Shown here: piece by piece, positions 1 to 11,109 of the stretch | Layout: the number at the start of each line of letters is the position of its first letter | How positions within the stretch are numbered: the first letter of the stretch is position 1 | DNA from: Cystobasidiopsis lactophilus | Lineage: Eukaryota > Basidiomycota > Agaricostilbomycetes > Agaricostilbales > Chionosphaeraceae | Assembly: GCA_001599975.1 (NCBI GenBank) | Contig: BCIO01000005.1 | Coordinates: 496,001-560,000 of the forward strand | Direction: 5' to 3' | DNA length: 64,000 nucleotides | Translations under genes and position numbers: made by a program | The notes under the pieces: model-generated | What the model saw: the letters and a program-made list of their open reading frames with translations, nothing else | Told to the model about the DNA's origin: nothing | Databases searched by the model: none

Positions 1-951
1 ACCGTCAAAGCGTTGGACCAGCTCGGACACTCTGCAAGCATTCCACTCCATTGCGCCAATACCGACACCGTTTTCCGGTTCACAGGTCAGGGTCAACTTT
101 TCGATACCACCAAGCTCATCGCACCCCTCGAAAGTGTCCCAAGCATGCACCATCTCGACTAAAACTGATCTGCACCAAGCCACTAGCGGCATCATGGCCG
201 TAAAAGGCTGAGGCGGCCCATAAAGCGAGAGGACCAAATGTCGCAGCTCGCGAACAGGTACTGCGGTAGTTTTGTCGCGGTTTTTGAAGCGAACATCTTG
301 GAGGCTGAGAATTGCGAGATGCTCATTGGTTTCCAAGAGTTGAGCCATGTCGTCCACTTCATGCACAACACACTGGGTGGCGGCGTTGAAGATGCGTATT
401 TCGGTCAGACGAGGCGGCAATCGGCGCAGAAGTTGCCAGAGCGCTAGAGTCGAGACTCGGTTCAGCGGACCAGAAAAGAATACTCGGGCGATGTTGACGC
501 AGAAGGGCGCCACTGAAAGGATCGACATCAGAAGACTGGCGACCGCAGAATGTGCGGCTTCTGAGTCGTCGTGTACTACACTTTCGGACCCATGATGCAC
601 GCGGATGTCGCGGATGCCAGCGGCAAGGTTGATGCCTTGCAGATGAGCGCGGGAAAGGAGATCAAGGAAAAGGTACGCCCGATTGAGATCAGCAGGCTTG
701 GGGTATGCTTTAAAAGCAAACGTGATGACCGAGAACAAAGCCTTTCGCGCGGCCGGGAGGGTTGCCTTGCTGAGGAAGAGTCGGTGAAAAGCGGCACTGT
801 CGATTCCGCCGCTGTCATCATCAAGGTCACCTCGAGCTAGGTAGAAGATTTTTGTCTGCACTTCCAGCGGGCTGATTGGAGAGCGGTTCAGAGGCTCGTC
901 AGAATGGGCCCTGCGAGCGACGTTGCCTTACAGGTCGCCCAAGGACGGCAT
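1..951 (-). CDS. F-box-like protein, paralog 1 of 3 (3' end outside window)
   Basis: Exon 1 is 951..932 (20 nt, MPSLGDL) and exon 2 starts at 871 and is open to the left edge, so the C-terminus is missing. The intron 931..872 has a GTAAGG donor. Joined, the N-terminus reads MPSLGDLPLEVQTKIFYLAR, which fits the start of an F-box (LPxEVxxxIF). The rest is leucine-rich and aligns by eye with the two downstream paralogs (for example LFLxKATLxAAxxALFSV, LSVAPFCxNI, LWQLLRRLPP). F-box proteins usually select substrates for SCF ubiquitin ligases; that role is inferred here. The three genes lie head to tail and look like local duplicates. Confidence 0.7.
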
Positions 952-1486
952 TCTCTCGAGCACAAGGTGGGTTTTTGGAGTATTGTCGTGAGGAACAGAG
1001 AGGCAGGCAGTCCTCTAGGGCACTGAGAGCTTGGCCAGGCCGGGCTGCTGGTTTCTTCGAACGGAACAATTTGCTCGGAGTTTAAGGGCCCTGGAAGCGT
1101 CGTTCAGTTTTCCGATTTGGTAGCAGCGTTCTTGATCGCACGGAGAGCACGTACAGCTATAGGCAGGATGCGACTGTTGGAGAGCCTGGACAAGTTTGGT
1201 CACCGCAGGTGAGCTCGCTCTTGGAGAACGGTGGCAAATTGTGGTCGGCCCAGAACACTCTGGGTCTGGCACAGCGAACTCTTTGGGCACTCCGTGTATG
1301 TATTGTAGACTGGGAGTGCTGATTTCCCGATCTCTCGGTTGGGAGAAAACGCCCGGCCGCTTTGACTGCAGTCAGCCAAAATGTCCTTTCCTTGTCTACA
1401 CAAGAAGCCTGCCCTGTCCTCTCTGCTCCCTTTAATGGTAAAACCGCTGCTCGCACACTCTGCACCATTCCTTCCCGTGGGCAGAC
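952..1486. other. Intergenic region between F-box-like genes 1 and 2
   Basis: About 535 bases between the start of paralog 1 and the stop of paralog 2. It should hold the promoter of paralog 1 and the 3' end of paralog 2. The short ORFs here overlap on both strands and show no family signature, so I call no gene. Confidence 0.5.
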
Positions 1487-2706
1487 CTATCCGATGGTGA
1501 GATCCACCGCAGCGAATAGCTTCTTCAAAGCTTGACCAACTGAGGCGGACAGCTTGAAGGAGTCTCTGATGTCCGAGATCTTGATCCGTTTTATAGTCGA
1601 AAATCGATTAATATGTTCGGCCAGCGCCAAGATGAGATGCCGCGCTCCCTTGACGGTTTCGAATTCGATTTCGACAACTGTAGGCGACAAACACCCATTC
1701 GCCAAATCTTGCACAAGTGCAGATACTTCGGACTCTGATTGAATGTCGACCCACTCAAAGCGAAGAGTGCGCAGACTGTCGAAGCGTCGAAGAATCTCGC
1801 AGCCGCGCGGATTATTCCAATCGATCGGGCCTAGTTCTCTGTTGTCCTCCGGCTCGCAGGTGAAGCTTAGCACTTTGATGCCGCCGAGATCGCGGCAGTC
1901 CTTGAAAATCGCCCAAGCCCGCTTCATGTCGACCGTCACGGAAATGGCGTAAGTCGCCAAAGGCGACAAAAGTGCAAGAGGTTCGCCTATTCCGAGGATT
2001 TCCACCTTTATATGCCTTACTGAAGGAGAGCTCGATGGGGTCGTTGGACTTGAATTCTGGAAGCAGACATGGACCAATCGAAAAAATCCGAGGTGCTGAT
2101 TGCTCTTGAAAAACTGAGCCATGCCGTCGACGCCGACAAGTAAGCACGTGCTGGTATTGTTGATTATGATATGCTGAATGCATGGCGGGAAACGGCGCAG
2201 TAATTGCCACAACATTTGGGCCGAAAGAAGGTCCAGCGGACCCTGGAAGAAGAAAGAAGAGATATTGGAGCAGAAAGGTGCCACCGAGAGTAGCGAAGTC
2301 ACAATTCCAGCCACGGCGTGGCGGGTTGTTTCGTTTTCGGGAGTCCACGACCAAGATAATCGGAGGTCGCGAATGTTGGCAGCAAGATTGAGCCCCCGGA
2401 GCTCAGAGCTCGTGAGGAGGTGGACGAAGGAGTAGACTTTGTTGAGCTGCAGTGGAGAAGGAACAGAGTCGGAACTGAAGGTGACCACAGAGAATAGCGC
2501 TTTTTGTGCTGCCTGCAAGGTCGCCTTGCAGAGAAACAGCCTCTCGAACGCAGATGTATCAACCTCATCGCCGCCGCCGCCGTTGATGTCCGTCCGCGCC
2601 AGGTAAAAGATCTTCGTTTGCACCTCCAGCGGACTGTGAAGGCGCCATGAGCTTCATAACAACAAAATTGCGCGGGAAATGCTCACAGCTCGCTCAAGGA
2701 CGGCAT
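1487..2706 (-). CDS. F-box-like protein, paralog 2 of 3
   Basis: Two exons: 2706..2687 (20 nt, MPSLSEL) and 2633..1487, giving 388 residues. The intron (2686..2634) is in phase 2 and has a GTGAGC donor. The N-terminus MPSLSELPLEVQTKIFYLAR is an F-box-like helix pair; the following roughly 340 residues are leucine-rich without clean LRR spacing. The first ATG lies only in the tiny exon 1; without that splice the frame has no ATG start. A proline/serine stretch (TTPSSSPS) sits mid-protein. Probable role, by family, is substrate recognition in an SCF ubiquitin ligase. The substrate cannot be inferred. Confidence 0.75.
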
Positions 2707-3111
2707 CCGGCAAATTGTGGCTTTGAAGCGGCTCTTGACGGTGTCTACAGCTTCATAGCGAAATCAATGATGGCCTATTACCACAAGGAGACAGAGACTG
2801 ACATTATCAGCAGCAAGGTGCGCTGGGCGGGAAAGAGCACATAAGTTGCTCGGTCAACGGTGAGTCTGCAATACCGAGTGGCAATGGTGGTCCAATAATC
2901 CTGATTCTGTGTAGGGTTTGTTTGAATTCCTATGATTGGTATTCAAAGTCCGAGAGCTCGGTCGCGACAGGTACAAGCGAAGCCCCTTGCAAGTAGTTTA
3001 ACCCTCAGACCGCTCGCCTGCCCAGGTGTTTTGTTGCTGACAAGATCATTGCTACTTTGTGGACACCACGAAGGAAGAAGCTTGGGGAGGTGCCAGCAAG
3101 AAGATAGAAGG
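2707..3111. other. Intergenic region between F-box-like genes 2 and 3
   Basis: About 405 bases holding the presumed promoter of paralog 2 and the 3' end of paralog 3. I see no conserved coding frame, RNA gene or repeat. Confidence 0.5.
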
Positions 3112-4317
3112 TCACGAGACGGTGAAAATCACGGTCGAGTACAGGAGGTGGAGAGCATTACTAATGGCTGGCGTCAACTTGAATGGCTCGTAGACTTCGA
3201 CCAGCTCGATTGTCTTGAGTGCAGCAAAGAAGTCGAGATGGCACGCTAGCCTCAAAATCAATGCCTCTGGGCAGCCCACTCGACGAAAGCGGAGGTTCGT
3301 CAGCGTCGACCCGCACGCAGAGGCCAACGCGGCGAGAAGCGGTTCAAGGATCCAAAATGCAGACGAAGTGGTGTCAGATAGCTCGAAAGACTGAAGCTTG
3401 CCGAATTGTCGGAAAACGGGAATGTATGTGCTGGAGAACCAATCTCTTGCGCCTGTTCCCGTCCACTTGAGCTTCAGTACTTCCACCCCTTCCAGACCGC
3501 CACAAGCTTGGAAGGCTTCCAAGAAGTTGTGGAGCGGCACTTCAACCGACTGTATATAATGCGACAAGGGCGCCATGGCGGTCAACGGACCCACGCTGCT
3601 CTCGATCAAGAGCTCGAGTTTGCGTTGCAATCTAGACGTGTTAGTTGGCCTGTGGTGGTCATTGTTTTTGAAAGTGAGACTGCCCAAGCAAAGACGAGTC
3701 AAGCGTGGCAGGCGCTCGAACAGTAATGGGAAGCCGTCATTGATGGCCACCACCGCAGATTTGTCGCGGCTGTTGTTAACCAGTGTAACGATTTGCACAC
3801 GGGAAGGGAGCCGCGTAAGAGCCATCCAGAAAGTCTGGGCAGAAATTTCGTCCATCGGGACCGCAACTTCAAACGAGGTGAGGTTGACGAGCAGAGGTGC
3901 AAGCGGCAGCAAAGAGTTAGCGACGGCGTATGCAACTAATATCTCAGTCAGAGAGTTTTCGCCGAACATGACGTCGTTGATGAGGTTGACGATCTCCAGG
4001 CGAAAGATGAGAGAGGTCAGGCTCTCTGGCGGCAGCTGAGAATTGTGGATGGTGTTGACAATGCGAAACCAGGTCTTCGTGAAGGCTGCTGTTTCCCAGT
4101 CCTGAAACTGAAATTCCAAATGGGACCAAAGGGCAACTCTGGCGGCAGGCAATGTGGAGCGGCAGAGGAACAAGCGCTGCCAGCTTTGGTAATCGTGCCC
4201 CCGTGCCATCACGAAGATGATGGATTGTACTTCTGTAGGACTGCCAGTGGTCCGACCAATGAAATTGGTTCTATAATCAAAGCAAAAAGCACCGTACAGG
4301 TCAACGAAGGAAGGCAT
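3112..4317 (-). CDS. F-box-like protein, paralog 3 of 3
   Basis: Exon 1 is 4317..4298 (20 nt, MPSFVDL) and exon 2 is 4240..3112, giving 382 residues. Spliced, the start reads MPSFVDLPTEVQSIIF, the same layout as paralogs 1 and 2. The 57-nt intron (4297..4241) is a multiple of three and has no in-frame stop, so an unspliced message would also be translatable, with 19 extra residues. The conserved exon 1 in all three genes argues for splicing. The body is leucine-rich and diverges from paralogs 1 and 2 more than they do from each other. Function by family: SCF adaptor (inferred). Confidence 0.75.
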   Translation of the reverse strand: MPSFVDLYGAFCFDYRTNFIGRTTGSPTEVQSIIFVMARGHDYQSWQRLFLCRSTLPAARVALWSHLEFQFQDWETAAFTKTWFRIVNTIHNSQLPPESLTSLIFRLEIVNLINDVMFGENSLTEILVAYAVANSLLPLAPLLVNLTSFEVAVPMDEISAQTFWMALTRLPSRVQIVTLVNNSRDKSAVVAINDGFPLLFERLPRLTRLCLGSLTFKNNDHHRPTNTSRLQRKLELLIESSVGPLTAMAPLSHYIQSVEVPLHNFLEAFQACGGLEGVEVLKLKWTGTGARDWFSSTYIPVFRQFGKLQSFELSDTTSSAFWILEPLLAALASACGSTLTNLRFRRVGCPEALILRLACHLDFFAALKTIELVEVYEPFKLTPAISNALHLLYSTVIFTVS

Positions 4318-4650
4318 CTTGCGCGCTTCCACAGGGAGCGCCGCCCCAAAGCCCAAAAGAACCGATGGCACAAACGCGAGGAGAGGATACGATGTCCTTT
4401 TGGCACTTCGACAGATCAGAAGCGCTGATCTAGGAGGGTGACAGGTGACAGGCCGAAAGTTGCGGTGGCAAGCGAAGTGGAGCCTTCAAGGCGGACAGGG
4501 ATAGTCCTGGGGCGGTAAGGACACCTTTTGTCGGCTAGAATCGCGGGCAAAGCAGACCAGAACTGTCAAAGGTGTTGGCCGGCGAGGTGCAACAGCGAAC
4601 GCCAAGCTTGGAGCGAGTTGGCCGCACGCTCCGAGCTCAAGCAGACAGCA
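4318..4650. other. Divergent promoter region, F-box-like gene 3 / SmgGDS-like gene
   Basis: About 330 bases between two divergently read genes, so it should carry both promoters. An ORF reading MPSVLLGFGAALPV extends the F-box gene 3 frame upstream to 4371, but the conserved MPS start of the paralogs speaks against using it. Confidence 0.45.
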
Positions 4651-7068
4651 ATGGCCGACAGCGTTGCTGCTCTCGTCGCTTCGCTCTCGCAAGACAACGA
4701 GGGCGACGTTCAGACCGCCAAGGCCGTCGCTGACAGCTTGACGACGCCCGCCGCCCGCGATGCTCTGCCGCCCAATGTTTTCACGCTGATCGGACACCGC
4801 CTGGCCTCTGCGAGCTCGCCGTTGACGACGCAGCTGCTTCGTGTGGTTGGCAACGCCTGCTTTGACCATGGCAAGTGTGTTGGGAGCCAAGCTTGCGGCG
4901 AGGGCTAACAAACGAGGAGCACACAGAATCGAACCGCAAGGCCTGCGTCGAGGCCCGCATCCACGCTGCCATCGTCGACATCTGCAAGAGCATCAGGACC
5001 CTCCGCAACAGGACGAACGACCAGCTGGCCTTGCTCAGGGCGGCGGTCGGCGCTCTGCTCAACATGATCATGGACAGTGGTGCGTTGGTCTGTTACCCCT
5101 TTTGAAAACGCTTTCTCAGTCTTTAGAGTCTCGCACAGACTTTGCGCAAGCCGCCTTGCTGCAAACGGACTTCATCCCGGTCGCCCTTAGCCTGATAGAC
5201 CCGCTGGCCACTTCGCACGAGCCGCTCTATCAATTCCACCTCACCCCGGCCGGCCCTGACAGCGCGACCGCGGCCACCATCACCCTCTGGCTCTTCCGCA
5301 TCCTCCAAGAGTTGCACCATTCAGGTTCGTTCTGGTTCCCCTTCATTGACTTGGGCAATTGGCATGACGAGCTCGGTTCGAACAGAAACGCAAGCGGCCG
5401 TCATCAACAAGCAGCACTTGAGCTTCACGCCCTTGGCCCAGGTGTTCGCCGTCCTCTCCCAGCCCTCCGCCTCCCCAGCAACAACAGCCGCAGACGCCAC
5501 CTTGGCCGAGACCGAGTCCGACATTGCGTTGATCGCCGCCGAGCTGCTCGAGGCTTTCGTGCTCGACGTCGACTCGGCTCGCTTGGAACTGGCTCAACCC
5601 CGCACACTGTTCGAGCTGTTCAACTTTGTCGAGCTCGCAGCCTTGCCGTCCGGCTGGGCGGGGCAGGACGCGCTGACGAGCGACTTTGGCAACGTGAAAG
5701 CGGCCGTGTGCAAGAGCTTGACCGCCATCGCTACTGAGGACGCGGTCATGAAGGCTTGCTTTGTGGCTCCTGCTGCGACGGCAAATGGCGCCCCAGAGAA
5801 GCAGGCTGCTGGGCCGGTCGATCTGAGCTGGGTCATCCCTTGCTTGAAAGAATGGCTCGCCGGCTCCAGGGAGGACCTGGTCATCTGCGCCAGCGTCATG
5901 CTCGCCAATCTGGCCAGATCAGGTGCGCTACCGCCGTCACTTTTGTCAAATTGACTTGATACTTGAAGGGTCGCACAGATGAAACCTGCCTGGCTCTGGC
6001 GCAGCAACACAACCTCCTCCAGACGCTGACGCCGCTTTTGAGGTCCACCATCGCCTCTGAAGCGCCCGACGCTCCCAGGTCGAGCTTTCGGATCCAAGTG
6101 CTCCACGGCATCACGGGACTGCTCAAGAACCTTGCCATCCCTCGTGAGTGGCTGTCCCATTGATCTCATAGAGATTTGGTTTCATTCCTCATCACAGCCG
6201 CCAACAAAGCTGCCTTGGAAGACGCCGCTCTCACCGGCCCTCTCCTGTCCCTCCTCTCGCCCCAATACGACATTGCGCAGCCTTTGCAGGTGGCGGCCGT
6301 CGGCCTGCTCAAGAACCTGTGTTCCGGCGACCTCAAGAACTCGATCGACCTCGCCGACGCCCCGAACGCGCTGTCCATCTTGCTCGGAGTGGTGGATCGG
6401 TCGGACGACGTCCGGCTCAAGACGGAGGCTTTGCGCATCTTGGTCAACGTCATCCGCTCGCTGTGGACCATCCCTGGTGGTGCTAAAGCTGCGGTGGACG
6501 TGGCCAAGAAGAACATCTTGACCGAGACCAGAGTGTACTCGGTGTTTGCCACCTTGATCGCAACCAGCCTCAAATACCCCATCATCATCAACGAAGGCGT
6601 CGTCTCGCTCTCCCGCCTGGCTGCTACAAGCCAAACTAGTGGTACGTTTACCTCCCTTTCCTTGCTGCTTGAACAGGGGGTTGAAGTCGAAAGCCCACAG
6701 CCGACACCACCCTCCGAGCTCTGCTGGTGCCCGCGCCTACTTCAGCCTCGGCTTCCTCGTCTCCCAAAAACGCTTCAATTGCTCTTCCACCTCTTTCTGA
6801 CCTGTCATTGACGGCACCACCAAGACGGACGAGCATCCTGTCCTCGCTCGCCCAGTCGCTCGACGGGCCCTCAGACCCCAAGCGGCCCAAGCTGGCGGAC
6901 GAGATCCAGCTCAACGTCTTGGCCTTGTTCGAGCTCTTGCTCCAAAGCGCGTCGACTGGGAAAGAGGACGCCGGGGCGGACATCAAAGGCTCGGTCCAGA
7001 AGGTGGCGAGCACCGGGTCGGACAGGCTCAAAAGCAAGGCGCAGGCAGTTTTGGGGTTGATCGCTTAG
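4651..7068 (+). CDS. Armadillo-repeat protein, SmgGDS/Rap1GDS1-like
   Basis: Seven exons (4651-4870, 4927-5079, 5139-5324, 5386-5922, 5979-6143, 6198-6641, 6701-7068) give 690 residues. The protein is almost wholly alpha-helical ARM-like repeats: LRVVGNACFDH, AAVGALLNMIMDS, ASVMLANLARS, ITGLLKNLAIP, AAVGLLKNLCS, EALRILVNVIR. This spacing and the length match the SmgGDS/Rap1GDS1 family, which acts as a chaperone or exchange factor for small GTPases with polybasic tails. Intron 1 uses a GC donor (G|GCAAGT) and joins FDH to ESNRKA, as expected for the family. The last 120 residues are serine-rich and low in complexity. The exact GTPase partner cannot be told. Confidence 0.8.
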
Positions 7069-7143
7069 ATGGTTGCAGGGATAAATTGTACAATGAGAAC
7101 CTGAAATTGGTTGGAGCCTTTGCCTCCCAAGTGAGAACCCTAT

Positions 7144-8307
7144 TCAAGTCGTGATTGCCTAACATGCTTGTCAGCTTCAACGCACGAGCTGGCTCTCTGA
7201 GAACGATACCTCACCTCATAGAGATAAGTGAAGCCAAAGATGACAAAGAGAGCGCCACCGCATTTAGTAATGAGCTTCAAGTCGATCTTGTCGGCAAGCC
7301 ACCGTCCCCCAAAGACGGCAGCAGCCGAGCAAAAGGCGTGGCCTAGTACTGAGCCCAGAGCCACAATGTAGATGTCCTGGATACAAATGCAAAGGTCGGC
7401 CTGTCGAAGGGACACAGGACATCAAAGGGTGCGCGGAAGGCTCACATGTGCTGCGGATAGGGCGATCGTCGACACCTGGCTTTTGTCGCCCCACTCGGCG
7501 AGAAACGTCATGAGGAAGATTTGAATCAGGGCGGGCGGTAGATAGAGGGCAGCAAGGTCGCGAACGGAGTTGGGCGCCGACTCGCTTGCAGAGGATGCTC
7601 GCCGGTGGTTGAGCTTGTGAGATACTGGAAGTCTGGGAGGCGACAGAGGTCGAATAACCGGTGCCATTCCTTCTTCGGCTTGGCTGAGTGACAAGGCGGA
7701 TCGTGACGGTGGGCAGCCAGCCATTTTTTCCTCGGCGGCATCGGCTTGCTGTTGCACATCCTTCATCTCCTCTTGCAGCTGGCTGTCTTTCAACGAAAAC
7801 CCTTGTTGGATCATCATGCCGCCAAAGACGAAAAAGAGAAGAGCCGCAGCTGCTGTGGTGGCGCGCCGGGACATGACAGCCGGCAGAATGTAGCCCAGGA
7901 AGGCCGAAAAGAAGGACATAAGCGCCAGAGCACAAAAGGCGCCAGCGAAAACGACCTTTCGTGAGTGCCTGGTGGCCATTATTGCCGTTCTGTTGAGATG
8001 CGAATTAGCGGTGGCGCAAGAGCTTTCCAAGAACAAACCGAACAATAGAAAGGTCTTGTCGCCCAGTTCTGAAGCTGTGAAGGGAGAAGATTGAGTTTCG
8101 CTACTACACTCTACGCAAGAGCGGGGGTGACTTGCCCACAATCATGGCTGCCCGTTCGCCATCAGCATCTCGGAATGAAAGGTAAGTTTTAATGAAGCCG
8201 GCATACCTGCTGATGCACCAACGCCGTTCGACCAAACACACCAAGATGATAGCATTTTTGAAGGGCAAAATGCCTTGCTTTCTGAGAAACAAGTCCCGAG
8301 TCGACAC
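7144..8307 (-). CDS. GDT1: Gdt1/TMEM165-family Golgi cation transporter (5' end uncertain)
   Basis: Both signature motifs of the family are present: SELGDKTF in the first repeat and AEWGDKSQ in the second. The family moves Mn2+/Ca2+ (with H+ exchange) across Golgi membranes and supports glycosylation. Firm exons are 8074-8044, 7989-7446 and 7376 to a stop at 7144 (or 7140 if the last intron is not removed). Splicing gives SELGDKTFLLTAIMATRHSR and LSAAHDIYIVALGSVLGH, close to the family pattern. A polar linker of about 100 residues separates the repeats. The first exon is not certain: a hydrophobic stretch FKNAIILV near 8265-8235 joins in phase to SELGDKT, but its ATG was not found. I set 8307 only as an outer bound. 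Confidence 0.78.
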
Positions 8308-8761
8308 CGATGCCGCGCAGGTCGGGCTTCCAGCTAACAGACAACTGGCCGGCTTTCACTGTGATATCGGACGTAACGGCCAACTATATTGCTCTAGAAG
8401 TAAGAGACGGAATCGTGAGGACCATCACACAAGCCAACCCAGCACACCAGATCTCAGGGCAGTCTGGCCATGCAATCTTGTCGTGAGGCGTCCATCATGT
8501 CTGCAGTCGTTATTTTGAGCTACACGTTCGTTCAGGCCTACATCGGTGGCTAGCATGAGCGAAAGTGAGACACTGGACAAGCATGTACTCGGTGGCTTCT
8601 GGGCAACGTGGGCAAGACTACTGTCGGGAGAGCATGGTCGCTCGCTAAAAATACCCATCGAAGCCGCCACCAAGAAAGTGCACCTTGCTTTCTGTCTGTT
8701 GCGCTTTGCTCCGGTCAACCAAAAGATTCGCAGGCGCCAGGGGCTATCGGTTCCCGTCAAA
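8308..8761. other. Divergent promoter region, GDT1-like / acid phosphatase
   Basis: About 450 bases. It should contain the GDT1-like promoter plus any missing first exon on the minus strand, and the acid phosphatase promoter on the plus strand. An A-rich stretch (ctaaaaataccc, about 8645) lies some 110 bases before the phosphatase start. No other gene is supported. Confidence 0.4.
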
Positions 8762-11109
8762 ATGCAGGTCGCCAGAGTTCTTACTGCTTTTGCCACCATC
8801 GTTGCTGCCGTGCCTTTGGGAGTTGTGGACACTCGGTTCCCTTACACCGGTCCGGCAGTGCCGATTGGCGATCTGGTAGACCAAACTATCAATGGGAATG
8901 GCAAAGGTTTCATCCGCTTGGTCGAGCCCCCTGCTGTCGTGCCGTCCTCGTCGAAAGTCACGAACAACATCAACACTATTGCTTTGGCCTACTTGCCCGA
9001 CGGAATGAACGTTCATTTCTCAACCCCATTTGGCATTGGTGGCTCTCCCGCCGTTCTGTATGGGACCAGTGCTTCGGATCTCAACAAAAAGGCCAGCGGC
9101 TACACTAACACGTCGGTTCACTCCTTTACTACCACGTCCGGGCCTATCTGACACCCGTTTTCCTTTTCAGCTACGACCGGACCCCGCCTTGCAGCGAGGT
9201 CGCCGTCACTCAGTGCAACCAATACTTCCACGAAGTCCAGCTGACTGGCCTCAAGGCTGGCACCAAATACTATTACAAGATTCCTGGTGGCAACGGCACT
9301 CAGCCATCGAGTGTGCTCAGCTTCAATACTGCGCCGGCCGCCGGCACCACCAAGGAGTTCAGCGTTGCCATCATCAACGACATGGGCTACACCAACGCCG
9401 GAGGGACCTACAAGCAACTCGTCAAAGCTGTCCAGGAAGAATGTGTCAGCTTCATGTGGCATGGTGGCGATATCTCGTGAGCTTCATTCCCATACCACAC
9501 ACCCGTGTAGTCATACGAAGCAAAATCAAAATGCTGAGATTCAGCTTCTTTCAGCTACGCCGATGATTGGTACAGTGGTATCTTGGCGTGTGATTTGGTT
9601 GGCGAAGATGCGTGGCCAGTCTGTTACAACGGCACAGAATCATCTCTTCCGGGTCAGTTTGGGTCTCGCATCCGCACGTGTTCATAGTCACGTCTCACAT
9701 GCTCCCAGGCGGCGTCATCACCGACCAATACAAAACACCGTTGCCTGTCGGAGAAATCGCAAACCAAGGTGGACCGCAAGGTGGCGATATGAGCCCAGTC
9801 TATGAAGTGCGTTCCTTTTGCGTGGGCACTCTCCGCATCTGCAGCAATCTCTGAAAAATTTCGGTAGTCTAACTGGGATCTGTGGCAACAATGGATGAAC
9901 AATGTGACCGTTCGAGTTCCATACATGGTGACACCCGGCAACCACGAGGGTCAGTCGTCACAGCCATCCGTTTGACCTGTCGCTAACAGTCAGTGTGCCC
10001 CCGAAAAGCTTCCTGCGCCGAGTTCGATGGTCCTAACAACGAGCTCACTGCCCTCCTAGTCAACAATGAACCGGTCAACGCCACCTCGCCTACTTCCAAT
10101 CTGACCTATTACAGCTGCCCGCCGTCCCAGCGTAACTATACGGCATACCAAAACCGATTCCGTATGCCAGGAGAAGAAACAGGCGGAGTCTCAAACTTCT
10201 GGTACTCGTTCGACTACGGCTTGGCCCACTTTATCAGCTTCGATGGGGAGACCGACTTCTACCAAAGTCCTGAGTGCGTGCTGGCTGTGGTTTCCTATAC
10301 TTTGCTGAGGTCGTGTCACAATCAGATATCCTTTTGTTGCCGATCTAAGCGGGAATGAGACTATGCCTGCGAAGGGTATGTCGACCGCTGCTACGTCGTG
10401 CTTTACTGACTCTCAATGCAGATGAGACCTACATCACGGACTCTGGGCCTTTCGGATACATCAATGGCAGCTACAAGATCAACGAGAACTACGAGCAGGT
10501 CCAATGGCTCAAGAAGGACTTGGCTTCCGTCGATCGCTCCAAGACTCCCTGGGTCTTTGCCATGTCCCATCGCCCCATGTACTCGTCCCAGGTGTCTTCA
10601 TACCAAGCTCATATGCGGAATGCTTTCGAGTCACTCTTCATCGAGGGTGGCGTCGACGCATGTAAGCTCTGACCCAAGCTTTCTCTTATCTGGATTGGGA
10701 CTGAAGCATCTTGAATCCAACAGATTTTGCAGGCCATATCCACCTGTACGAAAGGATGGTGGTAAGGAGGCTCTTCTGAGACTCGTGTTGGGGTAGCTAA
10801 AAAGCACACTCTTCCCTCGACCAGCCCCTTAAACCCAACAGCACCGTCGACAGCGCCTCCATCCTTGGCAACACAACCTACAAAGTAAACACTGGCCACT
10901 CGCTCATCCACCTCACCAACGGTCAGGCCGGCAACATCGAGAGCCACAGCGAGCTCGACGGCAGCCCGATCTTGAACGTCACCGGCTGGCTCAACGTGGT
11001 CGACTATGGCTACACCAAGCTCACCGTGGTCAACGCCACTACCGCCAGGTGGGCTTTCATCAGAGGGTCGGACGGGTCCGAGGCGGATAGCTTGACGCTC
11101 ATAAAATAA
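8762..11109 (+). CDS. Secreted purple acid phosphatase (calcineurin-like metallophosphoesterase)
   Basis: Ten exons (8762-9111, 9171-9476, 9555-9652, 9709-9806, 9868-9949, 10009-10273, 10326-10375, 10422-10661, 10724-10761, 10825-11109) give 603 residues. An N-terminal signal peptide (MQVARVLTAFATIVAAVPLG) is followed by a fibronectin-like domain and the metallophosphoesterase core. Metal-ligand motifs in order: NDMG, GGDISYADDW (GDxxY), GNHEA, MSHRPMY and GHIHLYER (GHxH). That is the purple acid phosphatase set binding a dinuclear Fe/metal centre. Several N-x-S/T sites fit a secreted glycoprotein. Likely role is extracellular phosphate release from organic phosphates. The conserved NHEASCAEFDGP block fixes the splice into exon 6. 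Confidence 0.9.

Noticed and set aside
5321-5607. Several minus-strand arginine-rich frames inside the SmgGDS-like gene
   Set aside because: Antisense shadows of well-supported exons.
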